16,152 nt of DNA from Saccoglossus kowalevskii (GCF_000003605.2 NW_003128530.1:1-16152); one strand, 5' to 3'. Shown: positions 1 through 10,020, counted from the stretch's first letter. Numbers and translations are program-made. Notes: generated from the letters alone by a model not told the origin.

Positions 1-2
1 TC

Positions 3-221
3 TATATGCCAACAACTATGGGACTTGTTAATATGATATCACAGGTAACAATCCCGGATGAAACTACCAACTTTACAATCACTTTTCACAACTTTGTAAG
101 CAGTTTGTTGTCGATTTTTACTTTGACTGTTGTGATAATCTGCTTATATATGAGGCATTCTCGGAACATTTACCCAATGTTATCGAAATTCAACTGCGGG
201 GTTGTCATGATAATGACTTAG
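3..221 (+). CDS. C-terminal fragment of a possible single-pass membrane protein, family unknown
   Basis: The frame is already open at the left edge of the window and ends with TAG at 219-221, so this is probably the 3' part of a longer ORF or exon. The first in-window ATG is at 6-8, but nothing marks it as the true start. Numbering from that ATG (71 residues), residues 22-24 form an N-glycosylation sequon (NFT). Residues about 30-49 are a strongly hydrophobic stretch rich in Leu, Ile, Val and Phe, followed by a basic Arg-His-Ser-Arg turn and a tail of about 20 residues. That order (glycosylated stem, membrane span, basic stop-transfer, short tail) is typical of type I membrane proteins and of envelope-like proteins of retroelements. 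I do not recognise the family. It differs completely in composition from the array that starts about 50 bp downstream. It could also be a chance ORF or a decayed fragment. Confidence 0.3.
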   Translation, partial: YMPTTMGLVNMISQVTIPDETTNFTITFHNFVSSLLSIFTLTVVIICLYMRHSRNIYPMLSKFNCGVVMIMT

Positions 222-271
222 GTTAAATATACAAGTCAGGCCGCCAACATTTCCTTCATTTTTTCCAACTT
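222..271. other. Unique spacer between the membrane-type ORF and the array
   Basis: A short AT-rich stretch with no repeat-unit similarity. It contains a pyrimidine tract at 251-266 (mostly T and C with a single A), which is a purine tract on the minus strand. No polyadenylation signal, terminator hairpin or promoter element is convincing. Similarity to the repeat begins at about 272, where TGACTTGTGAGCCAG matches the second half of a unit, so the array starts mid-unit and the first complete unit begins at 292. Confidence 0.6.
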
Positions 272-291
272 TGACTTGTGAGCCAGTGTAT

Positions 292-921
292 CCAGAGCAG
301 ACGTGGGTGAATACAATAAAATGTGAACCACTATACCCAGAGCAGACTTTGGTGTATACAATAACATGTGAACCACTATAGCCAGAGCAGACTTGGGTGT
401 ATACAATGACATTTGAGCCAGTGTATCCAGACCAGACTCGGGTGTATACAATAACATGTGAACCAGTGTATCCAGAACAGACTTGGGTGTATACAATGAC
501 ATGTGAGCCAGTGTATCCACAGCAGACTGGGGTGCATAGAATGACATTTCAACCAGTGTATCCAGAGCAGACTCGGGTGTATACAATGACATGTGAGCCA
601 GTGTATCCAGAGCAGACTTTGGTGTATACAATGACATGTGAGCCAGTGTATCCAGAGCAGACTTGGGTGTATACAATGACATGTGGACCAGTGTATCCAG
701 AGCAGACTCGGGTGTATACAATGACATGTGAGCCAGTGTATCCATAGCAGACTTTGGTGTATACAATGACATGTGAGCCAGTGTATCCAGAGCAGGCTTG
801 GGTGCACACTATAACATGTGAACCAGTGTACCCAGAACAGACTTGGGTGTATACAATAACATGTGAACCAGTGTACCCAGAGCAGACTTGGGTGTATACA
901 ATAACATGTGAACCAGTGTAT
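292..921. repeat. Regular left segment of the array (14 units)
   Basis: All unit starts from 292 to 922 are exactly 45 bp apart. The first two units carry private variants (ATAAAATGTG at about 326, and CACTATA in place of CAGTGTA at about 329 and 374), as expected for boundary units that escape homogenisation. The second boundary variant makes an in-frame TAG at 379-381. From 427 onward the units match the stop-bearing module found further into the array, so this segment is not simply the oldest edge. Confidence 0.85.
517..831. repeat. Stop-bearing 7-unit module, copy 1
   Basis: The module is a fixed order of unit subtypes: CCACAGCAG with GTGCATAGAATGACATTTC; ACTCGGG; ACTTTGG; ACTTGGG with ATGTGGACC; ACTCGGG; CCATAGCAG with ACTTTGG (in-frame TAG at 745-747); then AGGCTTGGGTGCACACTATAAC. 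In this copy the fourth unit starts CCAGAGCAG, whereas several later copies have CACAGCAG there. Confidence 0.85.
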
Positions 922-1326
922 CCAGAGCAGACAGGGGTGTATACAATACATGTGAACCAGTGTATCCAGAGCAGACTTGGGTGAATACAATGTTATGTCA
1001 ACCAGTGTATCCAGAGCAGACGTGGGTGAATACAATAACATGTGAACCAGTGTACCCAGAGCAGACTCGGGTGTATACAATGACATGTGAACCAGTGTAT
1101 CCAGAGCAGACAGGGGTGTATACAATAACATGTGAACCAGTGTATCCAGAGCAGTCTGTGGTGTATACAATACCATGTGAACCAGTGTATCCAGAGCAGA
1201 CTTGGGTGTATACAATGACATGAGAGCTAGTGTATCCAGACCAGACTCGAGTGTATACAATGACTTTGTGAGCCAGTGTACCCAGAGCAGACTGGGGTGT
1301 GTACAATAACAAGTGAACCAGTGTAT

Positions 1327-1347
1327 CCAGAGCAGACTTCGGTGTAT
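1327..1347. repeat. 21-bp truncated unit (24-bp loss)
   Basis: The unit ends at its first GTGTAT and jumps straight to the next unit start (CCATAGGAG). The loss equals the spacing between the two GTGTAT copies in a normal unit. Confidence 0.8.
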
Positions 1348-1527
1348 CCATAGGAGACATCGGTGTATATAATGAATGTGAACCAGTGTACCAAGAGCAG
1401 ACTGGGGTGCATAGAAATGACATGTCAACCATTTGTGTCCAGAGCAGACTTGGGTGTATACAATGAATGTGAGCCAGTGTATCCAGAGCAGACTGGTGTG
1501 CATAGAATGATATGTCAACCAGTGTGT

Positions 1528-1548
1528 CCAGAGCAGACAGGGGTGTAT
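1528..1548. repeat. 21-bp truncated unit (24-bp loss)
   Basis: Same breakpoint as the unit at 1327: ACAGGGGTGTAT is followed directly by CCGAAAAGACTAGGG. The surrounding point variants differ, so it may be a separate event. Confidence 0.8.
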
Positions 1549-1993
1549 CCGAAAAGACTAGGGTGTATACATGATGTGAGCCAGTGTATCCAGAGAAGAC
1601 TTGGGTGTATACAATGACATGTGAACCAGTGTACCCAGAGCAGACTTGGGTGTATACAATGACTTGTGAACCAGTGTACCCAGAGCAGACTGGGGTGTAT
1701 ACATTAACAAGTGAACCAGTGTGTCCAGAGCAGACAGGGGTGTATACAATAACAAGTGAACCAGTGTGTCCAGAGCAACAGGGGTGTGTACAATAACATG
1801 TGAACCAGTGTATCCAGAGCAGACTGGGGTGTATACAATAACAAGTGAACCAGTGTACCCAGAGCAGACTGGGGTGTATACAATAACAAGTGAACCAGTG
1901 TATCCACAGCAGACTTGGGTATATACAATAACAAGTGAACCAGTGTACCCAGAGCAGACTGGGGTGTATACAATGACATGTGAACCAGTGTAT

Positions 1994-2029
1994 CCAGAGC
2001 AGACTGGGATGCATATAATGACATGTCAA
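1994..2029. repeat. 36-bp unit (9-bp loss), separate lineage
   Basis: CATGTCAACCAGTGCAGATTGGGG lacks the 9 bp normally lying between the two CCAG copies at the unit boundary. The context (ATGCATATAATGAC, CCAGTGCAG) differs from the four other 36-bp units, suggesting an independent deletion. Confidence 0.75.
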
Positions 2030-2390
2030 CCAGTGCAGATTGGGGTGTATACAAATAACAAGTGAAACCAGTGTACCCAGAGCAGACTGGGATGCATAGA
2101 AATGACATGTCAACCAGTGTATCCAGAGCAGACTGGGATGTATACAATAACAAGTGAACCAGTGTATCCAGAGCAGATTGGGGTGTACAATAGCAAGTGA
2201 ACCAGTGTATCCAGAGCAGACTGGGATGCATAGAATGACATGTCAACCAGTGTATCCAGTGCAGACTGGGGTGTATACAATAACAAGTGAACCAGTGTAC
2301 CCAGAGCAGACTGGGGTGTATACGGTGACATGTGAGCCAGTGTATCCAGAGCAGACTGGGGTGTATACAATAACAAGTGAACCAGTGTGT

Positions 2391-2426
2391 CCAGAGCAGA
2401 CTGGGGTGTATACAATGACAAGTGAA
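2391..2426. repeat. 36-bp unit (9-bp loss), common lineage
   Basis: ATGACAAGTGAACCAGAGCAGATTGG shows the loss; the following unit always has GATTGGGG and ATGACGTGTGAG. The same arrangement recurs at 2652-2687, 5660-5695 and 8441-8476, so one deleted unit was copied along with its neighbours. Confidence 0.8.
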
Positions 2427-2651
2427 CCAGAGCAGATTGGGGTGTATACAATGACGTGTGAGCCAGTGTATCCAGAGCAGACTGGGATGTATACAATAAC
2501 AAGTGAACCAGTGTACCCAGAGCAGACTGGGGTGTATACAATAACAAGTGAACCAGTGTATCCAGAGCAGACTGGGATGCATAGAATGACATGTCAACCA
2601 GTGTATCCAGTGCAGACTGGGGTGTATACAATAACAAGTGAACCAGTGTGT

Positions 2652-2687
2652 CCAGAGCAGACTGGGGTGTATACAATGACAAGTGAA
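2652..2687. repeat. 36-bp unit, common lineage, copy 2
   Basis: Lies 261 bp after the copy at 2391, with matching flanks on both sides. This suggests a local duplication of six units, one of them the short one. Confidence 0.8.
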
Positions 2688-2820
2688 CCAGAGCAGATTG
2701 GGGTGTATACAATGACGTGTGAGCCAGTGTATCCAGAGCAGACTGGGGTGTATACAATGACATGTGAACCAGTGTGTCCAGAGCAGACTTTGGTGTATAC
2801 AATAATATGTGAACCAGTGT

Positions 2821-3405
2821 ATCCAGAGCAGACTGATGTGTACACTATAACATGTGAGCCAGTGTATCCAGAGAAGACTTGGGTGTATACAATGACATGT
2901 GAACCAGTGTACCCAGAGCAGACTTGGGTGTATACAATGACTTGTGAGCCAGTGTACCCAGAGCAGACTGGGGTGTATACAATAACAAGTGAACCAGTGT
3001 GTCCAGAGCAGACAGGGGTGTATACAATAACAAGTGAACCAGTGTGTCCAGAGCAGACAGGGGTGTGTACAATAACATGTGAACCAGTGTATCCAGAGCA
3101 GACTGGGGTGTATACAATAACAAGTGAACCAGTGTACCCAGAGCAGACTGGGGTGTATACAATAACAAGTGAACCAGTGTATCCACAGCAGACTTGGGTA
3201 TATACAATAACAAGTGAACCAGTGTCCTCAGAGCAGACTGGGGTGTGTACAATGACATGTGAGCCAGTGTACCCAGAGCAGACTGGGATGCATAGAATGA
3301 CATGTCAACCAGTGTACCCAGAGCAGACTGGGATGTATACAATAACAACTGAACCAGTGTATCCAGAGCAGACTGGGGTGTATACAATAACAAGTGAACC
3401 AGTGT
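2821..3405. repeat. 13-unit block duplicated at 7764-8348
   Basis: Collinear with 7764-8348 at a constant offset of 4943 bp. Shared private markers include GATGTGTACACTATAAC (2835 and 7778), CACAGCAGACTTGGGTATATAC (about 3184 and 8127) and the rare CCTCAGAGCAG (3226 and 8169). The few differences include TATTCAG in place of TATCCAG at about 7811 and ACAACTGAA in place of ACAAGTGAA at about 3348. Confidence 0.85.
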
Positions 3406-3992
3406 ACCCAGAGCAGACTGGGGTGTATACAATGACATGTGAACCAGTGTATCCAGAGCAGACTGGGGTGTATACAATAACAAGTGAACCAGTGTATCCA
3501 GAGCAGACTGGGATGCATGGAATGACATGTCAACCAGTGTATCCAGTGCAGACTGGGGTGTATACAATAACAAGTGAACCAGTGTACCCAGAGCAGACTG
3601 GGGTGTATACGATAACAAGTGAACCAGTGTGTCCAGAGCAGACTGGGGTGTATACAATGACGTGTGAGCCAGTGTATCCAGAGAAGACTTGGGTGTATAC
3701 AATGACATGTGAACCAGTGTACCCGGAACAGACTGGGGTGTATACAATAACAAGTGAACCAGTGTGTCCAGAGCAGACAGGGGTGTGTACAATAACATGT
3801 GAACCAGTGTGTCCAGAGCAGACTGGGGTGTATACAATAACAAGTGAACCAGTGTACCCAGAGCAGACTGGGGTGTATACAATAACAAGTGAACCAGTGT
3901 ATCCAGAGCAGACTGGGGTGTATACAATAACAAGTGAACCAGTGTATCCAGAGCAGACAGGGGTGTATACAATAACAAGTGAACCAGTGTAC

Positions 3993-4127
3993 CAAGAGCA
4001 GACTGGGGTGTATACAATAACAAGTGAACCAGTGTATCCAGTGCAGACTGGGGTGTATACAATAACAAGTGAACCAGTGTAACCAGAGCAGACTGGGGTG
4101 TATACAATGACATGTGAACCAGTGTAT
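3993..4127. repeat. TAA-marked 3-unit module, copy 1
   Basis: Three consecutive unit starts define it: CAAGAGCAG (TACCAAGAG), CCAGTGCAG, and a unit preceded by GTGTAA instead of GTGTAT, giving TAA at 4080-4082. This stop ends the longest plus-strand open stretch. Confidence 0.8.
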
Positions 4128-4352
4128 CCAGAGCAGACTGATGTGTATACAATGACATGTGAACCAGAGTACCCAGAGCAGACTGGGGTGCATAGAATGA
4201 CATGTCAAGCAGTGTGTCCAGAGCAGACAGGGGTGTATACAATAACATATGAACCAGTGTATCCAGAGCCGACTTTGGTGTATACAATAACATGTGAACC
4301 GCTGTACCCAGAGCAGACTTGGGTGTATACAATGACATGTGAGCCAGTGTAT

Positions 4353-4667
4353 CCACAGCAGACTGGGGTGCATAGAATGACATTTCAACCAGTGTATCCA
4401 GAGCAGACTCGGGTGTATACAATGACATGTGAGCCAGTGTATCCAGAGCAGACTTTGGTGTATACAATGACATGTGAGCCAGTGTATCCACAGCAGACTT
4501 GGGTGTATACAATGACATGTGGACCAGTGTATCCAGAGCAGACTCGGGTGTATACAATGACATGTGAGCCAGTGTATCCATAGCAGACTTTGGTGTATAC
4601 AATGACATGTGAGCCAGTGTATCCAGAGCAGGCTTGGGTGCACACTATAACATGTGAACCAGTGTAC
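4353..4667. repeat. Stop-bearing module, copy 2
   Basis: All seven unit subtypes are present in order, with TAG at 4581-4583. The fourth unit has CCACAGCAGACTTGGG. The trailing sequence includes the marker unit CCAGACCAAACGCGGGAG at 4803, 225 bp after the start of the TAG unit; the same spacing is found after copies at 6191, 7316, 13535 and 15515. Confidence 0.85.
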
Positions 4668-5659
4668 CCAGAGCAGACTTGGGTGTATACAATAACATGT
4701 GAACCAGTGTACCCAGAGCAGACTTGGATGTATACAATAACATGTGAACCAGTGTGTCCAGAGCAGACAGGGGTGTACACAATGACATGTGACCCAGTGT
4801 ATCCAGACCAAACGCGGGAGTATACAATGACTTGTGAGCCAGTGTATCCAGAGCAGACTTGGGTGAATACAATGTTATGTCAACCAGTGTATCCAGAGCA
4901 GACAGGGGTGTATACAATAACATGTGAAACCAGTGTATCCAGAGCAGACTGATGTGTACAACTATAACATGTGAACCAGTGTATCCAGAGAAGACTTGGG
5001 TGTATACAATGACATGTGAACCAGTGTGTCCAGAGCAGACTTTGGTGAATACAATAACATGTGAACCAGTGTATCCAGAGCAGCCTGATGTGTACACTAT
5101 AACATGTGAGCCAGTGTATCCAGAGAAGTCTTGGGTGTATACAATGACATGTGAACCAGTGTACCCAGAGCAGACTTGGGTGTATACAATGACTTGTGAG
5201 CCAGTGTACCCAGAGCAGACTGGGGTGTATACAATAACAAGTGAACCAGTGTGTCCAGAGCAGACAGGGGTGAATACAATAACAAGTGAACCAGTGTGTC
5301 CAGAGCAGGCAGGGGTGTGTACAATAACATGTGAACCAGTGTATCCAGAGCAGACTGGGGTGTATACAATAACAAGTGAACCAGTGTCCTCAGAGCAGAC
5401 TGGGGTGTGTACAATAACAAGTGAACCAGTGTATCCAGAGCAGACTGGGGTGTATACAATAACAAGTGAACCAGTGTATCCAGAGCAGACTGGGATGTAT
5501 AGAATGACATGTCAACCAGTGTATCCAGTGCAGACTGGGGTGTATACAATAACAAGTGAACCAGTGTACCCAGAGCAGACTGGGGTGTATACAGTGACAT
5601 GTGAGCCAGTGTATCCAGAGCAGACTGCGGTGTATACAATAACAAGTGAACCAGTGTGT

Positions 5660-5695
5660 CCAGAGCAGACTGGGGTGTATACAATGACAAGTGAA
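5660..5695. repeat. 36-bp unit, common lineage, copy 3
   Basis: Same short unit and same following GATTGGGG/ACGTGTGAG unit. The unit before it has ACTGCGGTG, a private change. Confidence 0.8.
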
Positions 5696-5965
5696 CCAGA
5701 GCAGATTGGGGTGTATACAATGACGTGTGAGCCAGTGTATCCAGAGCAGACTGGGGTGTATACAATAACAAGTAAACCAGTGTATCCAGAGCAGACTGAT
5801 GTGTATACAATGACATGTGAACCAGAGTACCCAGAGCAGACTGGGGTGCATAGAATGACATGTCAAACAGTGTGTCCAGAGCAGACAGGGGTGTATACAA
5901 TAACATATGAACCAGTGTATCCAGAGCAGACTTTGGTGTATACAATGACATGTGAGCCAGTGTAT

Positions 5966-6280
5966 CCACAGCAGACTGGGGTGCAGAGAATGACATGTCA
6001 ACCAGTGTGTCCAGAGCAGACAGGGGTGTATACAATAACATATGAACCAGTGTATCCAGAGCAGACTTTGGTGTATACAATGACATGTGAGCCAGTGTAT
6101 CCAGAGCAGACTTGGGTGTATACAATGACATGTGGACCAGTGTATCCAGAGCAGACTCGGGTGTATACAATGACATGTGAGCCAGTGTATCCATAGCAGA
6201 CTTTGGTGTATACAATGACATGTGAGCCAGTGTATCCAGAGCAGGCTTGGGTGCTCACTATAACATGTGAACCAGTGTAC
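5966..6280. repeat. Stop-bearing module, copy 3 (one unit replaced)
   Basis: TAG is at 6194-6196. The first unit has GTGCAGAGAATGACATGTC instead of GTGCATAGAATGACATTTC, and the second is an ACAGGGG unit with ATAACATATGAACC rather than ACTCGGG. The fourth unit has CCAGAG as in copy 1, and the last has GTGCTCACT rather than GTGCACACT. This looks like an internal exchange within the module. Confidence 0.8.
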
Positions 6281-7090
6281 CCAGAGCAGACTTGGGTGTA
6301 TACAATAACATGTGAACCAGTGTACCCAGAGCAGACTTGGGTGTATACAATAACATGTGAACCAGTGTGTCCAGAGCAGACAGGGGTGTATACAATGACA
6401 TGTGAGCCAGTGTATCCAGACCAAACGCGGGAGTATACAATGACTTGTGAGCCAGTGTATCCAGAGCAGACTTGGGTGAATACAATGTTATGTCAACCAG
6501 TGTATCCAGAGCAGACAGGGGTGTATACAATAACATGTGAACCAGTGTGTCCAGAGCAGACAGGGGTGTGTACAATAACATGTGAACCAGTGTATCCAGA
6601 GCAGACTGGGGTGCATAGAATGACATGTCAACCAGTGTGTCCAGAGCAGACAGGGGTGTATACAATAACATGTGAACCAGTGTATCCAGAGCAGACTGAT
6701 GTGTACACTATAACATGTGAGCCAGTGTATCCAGAGAAGACTTGGGTGTATACAATGACATGTGAACCAGTGTACCCAGAGCAGACTTGGGTGTATACAA
6801 TGACTTGTGAGCCAGTGTACTCAGAGCAGACTGGGGTGTATACAATAACAAGTGAACCAGTGTGTCCAGAGCAGACAGGGGTGTATACAATAACAAGTGA
6901 ACCAGTGTGTCCAGAGCAGACAGGGGTGTATACAATAACATGTGAACCAGTGTATCCAGAGCAGACTGGGGTGTATACAATAACAAGTGAACCAGTGTAC
7001 CCAGAGCAGACTGGGGTGCATAGAATGACATGTCAAACAGTGTGTCCAGAGCAGACTGATGTGTATACAATGACAAGTGAACCAGTGTAT

Positions 7091-7405
7091 CCACAGCAGA
7101 CTGGGGTGCATAGAATGACATTTCAACCAGTGTATCCAGAGCAGACTCGGGTGTATACAATGACATGTGAGCCAGTGTATCCAGAGCAGACTTTGGTGTA
7201 TACAATGACATGTGAGCCAGTGTATTCACAGCAGACTTGGGTGTATACAATGACATGTGGACCAGTGTATCCAGAGCAGACTCGGGTGTATACAATGACA
7301 TGTGAGCCAGTGTATCCATAGCAGACTTTGGTGTATACAATGACATGTGAGCCAGTGTATCCAGAGCAGGCTTGGGTGCACACTATAACATGTGAACCAG
7401 TGTAC
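7091..7405. repeat. Stop-bearing module, copy 4
   Basis: Complete, with TAG at 7319-7321, exactly 1125 bp (25 units) after that of copy 3. It shares the rare TATTCACAGCAG (about 7224) with copy 7, so these two are probably closer to each other than to the rest. Confidence 0.85.
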
Positions 7406-7763
7406 CCAGAGCAGACTTGGGTGTATACAATAACATGTGAACCAGTGTACCCAGAGCAGACTTGGATGTATACAATAACATGTGAACCAGTGTGTCCAGA
7501 GCAGACAGGGGTGTATACAATGACATGTGACCCAGTGTATCCAGACCAAACGCGGGAGTATACAATGACTTGTGAGCCAGTGTATCCAGAGCAGACTTTG
7601 GTGTATACAATAACATGTGAACCAGTGTATCCAGAGCAGACTGATGTGTACACTATAACATGTGAGCCAGTGTATCCAGAGAAGACTTGGGTGTATACAA
7701 TGACATGTGAACCAGTGTGTCCAGAGCAGATTTTGGTGTATACAATAACATGTGAACCAGTGT

Positions 7764-8348
7764 ATCCAGAGCAGACTGATGTGTACACTATAACATGTGA
7801 GCCAGTGTATTCAGAGAAGACTTGGGTGTATACAATGACATGTGAACCAGTGTACCCAGAGCAGACTTGGGTGTATACAATGACTTGTGAGCCAGTGTAC
7901 CCAGAGCAGACTGGGGTGTATACAATAACAAGTGAACCAGTGTGTCCAGAGCAGACAGGGGTGTATACAATAACAAGTGAACCAGTGTGTCCAGAGCAGA
8001 CAGGGGTGTGTACAATAACATGTGAACCAGTGTATCCAGAGCAGACTGGGGTGTATACAATAACAAGTGAACCAGTGTACCCAGAGCAGACTGGGGTGTA
8101 TACAATAACAAGTGAACCAGTGTATCCACAGCAGACTTGGGTATATACAATAACAAGTGAACCAGTGTCCTCAGAGCAGACTGGGGTGTGTACAATGACA
8201 TGTGAGCCAGTGTACCCAGAGCAGACTGGGATGCATAGAATGACATGTCAACCAGTGTACCCAGAGCAGACTGGGATGTATACAATAACAAGTGAACCAG
8301 TGTATCCAGAGCAGACTGGGGTGTATACAATAACAAGTGAACCAGTGT
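7764..8348. repeat. Second copy of the 2821-3405 block
   Basis: Matches 2821-3405 unit for unit, then diverges in subtype order at the right end, where this copy goes to the ATGCATAGAATG subtype and the other to a GTATAC unit. The unit order just after the breakpoint resembles 2562-2730, so the junction itself may be recombinant. Confidence 0.85.
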
Positions 8349-8440
8349 ATCCAGAGCAGACTGGGATGCATAGAATGACATGTCAACCAGTGTATCCAGT
8401 GCAGACTGGGGTGTATACAATAACAAGTGAACCAGTGTGT

Positions 8441-8476
8441 CCAGAGCAGACTGGGGTGTATACAATGACAAGTGAA
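8441..8476. repeat. 36-bp unit, common lineage, copy 4
   Basis: Same short unit and following unit. The sequence before it (ATGCATAGAATG unit, then CCAGTGCAG unit) matches that before the copy at 2652. Confidence 0.8.
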
Positions 8477-8838
8477 CCAGAGCAGATTGGGGTGTATACA
8501 ATGACGTGTGAGCCAGTGTATCCAGAGCAGACTGGGATGTATACAATAACAAGTGAACCAGTGTACCCAGAGCAGACTTGGGTGTATACAATAACATGTG
8601 AACCAGTGTATCCAGAGCAGACTGATGTGTACACTATAACATGTGAGCCAGTGTATCCAGAGAAGACTTGGGTGTATACAATGACATGTGAACCAGTGTG
8701 TCCAGAGCAGACTGTGGTGTATACAATATTATGTGAACCATTGTATCCAGAGCAGACTGATATGCATACTATGACATGTCAACCAATGTATCCAGAGAAG
8801 ACTGGGGTGTATACAATGACATGTGGACCAGGTGTGTC

Positions 8839-8973
8839 CCAGAGCAGACTCGGGTGTATACAATGACATGTGAGCCAGTGTATCCATAGCAGACTTTGGT
8901 GTATACAATGACATGTGAACCAGTGTATCCAGAGCAGGCTTGGGTGCACACTATAACATGTGAACAAGTGTAC
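8839..8973. repeat. Stop-bearing module, copy 5 (3 units only)
   Basis: Only the last three units are present (ACTCGGG, TAG unit, AGGCTTGGGTGCACAC), with TAG at 8887-8889. The preceding unit (8792-8838) is 47 bp because of two extra bases in GGACCAGGTGTGTCCCAGAG, which shifts the frame. The truncation point coincides with that irregular unit. Confidence 0.8.
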
Positions 8974-9333
8974 CCAGAGCAGACTTGGGTGTATACAATA
9001 ACATGTGAACCAGTGTGTCCAGAGCAGACTGGGGTGTATACAATGACGTGTGAGCCAGTGTATCCAGAGAAGACTTGGGTGTATACAATGACATGTGAAC
9101 CAGTGTACCCAGAGCAGACTGGGGTGTATACAATAACAAGTGAACCAGTGTGTCCAGAGCAGACAGGGGTGTGTACAATAACATGTGAACCAGTGTGTCC
9201 AGAGCAGACTGGGGTGTATACAATAACAAGTGAACCAGTGTACCCAGAGCAGGCTGGGGTGTATACAATAACAAGTGAACCAGTGTATCCAGAGCAGACT
9301 GGGGTGTATACAATAACAAGTGAACCAGTGTAC

Positions 9334-9468
9334 CAAGAGCAGACTGGGGTGTATACAATAACAAGTGAACCAGTGTATCCAGTGCAGACTGGGGTGTATA
9401 CAATAACAAGTGAACCAGTGTAACCAGAGCAGACTGGGGTGTATACAATGACATGTGAACCAGTGTAT
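9334..9468. repeat. TAA-marked module, copy 2
   Basis: Same unit order, TAA at 9421-9423. The unit after the TAA leads into CCAGAGTAGACTGGG, with a further in-frame TAG at 9475-9477 found only here, and then the TATCTAGAG-bearing unit. Confidence 0.8.
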
Positions 9469-10020
9469 CCAGAGTAGACTGGGATGTATACAATAACATG
9501 TGGACCAGTGTATCTAGAGCAGACTGGGGTGCATAGAATGACATTTCAACCAGTGTATCCAGAGCTGACTCGGGTGTATACAATGAGATGTGAGCCAGTG
9601 TATCCAGAACAGGCTTGGGTGTATACAATAACAAGTGAACCAGTGTACCCAGAGCAGACTGGGGTGTATACAATGACATGTGAACCAGTGTATCCAGAGC
9701 AGACTGGGGTGTATACAATAACAAGTGAACCAGTGTATCCAGAGCAGACTGGGATGCATGGAATGACATGTCAACCAGTGTATCCAGTGCAGACTGGGGT
9801 GTATACAATAACAAGTGAACCAGTGTACCCAGAGCAGACTGGGGTGTATACAATAACAAGTGAACCAGTGTGTGCAGAGCAGGCTGGGGTGTATACAATG
9901 ACGTGTGAGCCAGTGTATCCAGAGAAGACTTGGGTGTATACAATGACATGTGAACCAGTGTACCCAGAGCAGACTGGGGTGTATACAATAACAAGTGAAC
10001 CAGTGTGTCCAGAGCAGACA
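9424..10020. repeat. Block duplicated at 14570-15166
   Basis: Collinear with 14570-15166 at an offset of 5146 bp. Shared rare variants are TATCTAGAG (9511 and 14657), GAGCTGACTCGGG (about 9562 and 14708) and ACAATGAGATGTG (about 9580 and 14726). TATCTAGAG also occurs at 10411, but there it is followed by a different subtype, so that copy diverges after one unit. Confidence 0.85.

Larger units (their letters stand above)
922..2210. repeat. Disordered island within the array
   Basis: About 13 of roughly 30 units are not 45 bp. Reading unit starts gives lengths of 44 (922), 46 (1236), 21 (1327), 43 (1348), 48 (1391), 44 (1439), 21 (1528), 41 (1549), 44 (1770), 36 (1994), 47 (2030), 46 (2077) and 43 (2168). 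Point variants are also common, such as TGAGAGCTAG at about 1221 and GAAAAGACTAGGG at about 1551. The stretch lies between two regular segments. It is probably an older, unhomogenised part of the array; a locally poor assembly is the alternative. Confidence 0.85.
3535..4667. repeat. About 1.1-kb block duplicated at 10869-12004
   Basis: Collinear with the second copy at an offset of 7334 bp. Private markers are TATACGATAAC (about 3607 and 10941), TACCCGGAACAG (about 3720 and 11054) and GTGTAACCAG (TAA at 4080 and 11414). The offset rises to 7337 by the TAG unit (4581 and 11918), exactly accounted for by three single-base insertions in the right-hand copy. The block ends with a copy of the stop-bearing module. 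Confidence 0.9.

Noticed and set aside
1-271. Bacterial or phage gene context
   Set aside because: No ribosome-binding site, operon structure or compact coding around the short ORF; a 16-kb minisatellite of this kind is not typical of bacterial genomes.
2154-4082. 642-codon plus-strand ORF as a real gene
   Set aside because: It consists only of repeat units, has no unique N- or C-terminal domain, and its terminal stop is a variant copied elsewhere. Open frames of this kind follow from the unit's composition. Not annotated as CDS.
2845-4608. Other long minus ORFs (for example 587 aa at 2845-4608 and 527 aa at 3228-4811, 11982-13565 and 13962-15545)
   Set aside because: They overlap one another in different frames over the same repeats and begin at Met codons belonging to common unit subtypes (CATGTCAT, GTCATTGTA contexts), so they are compositional shadows.
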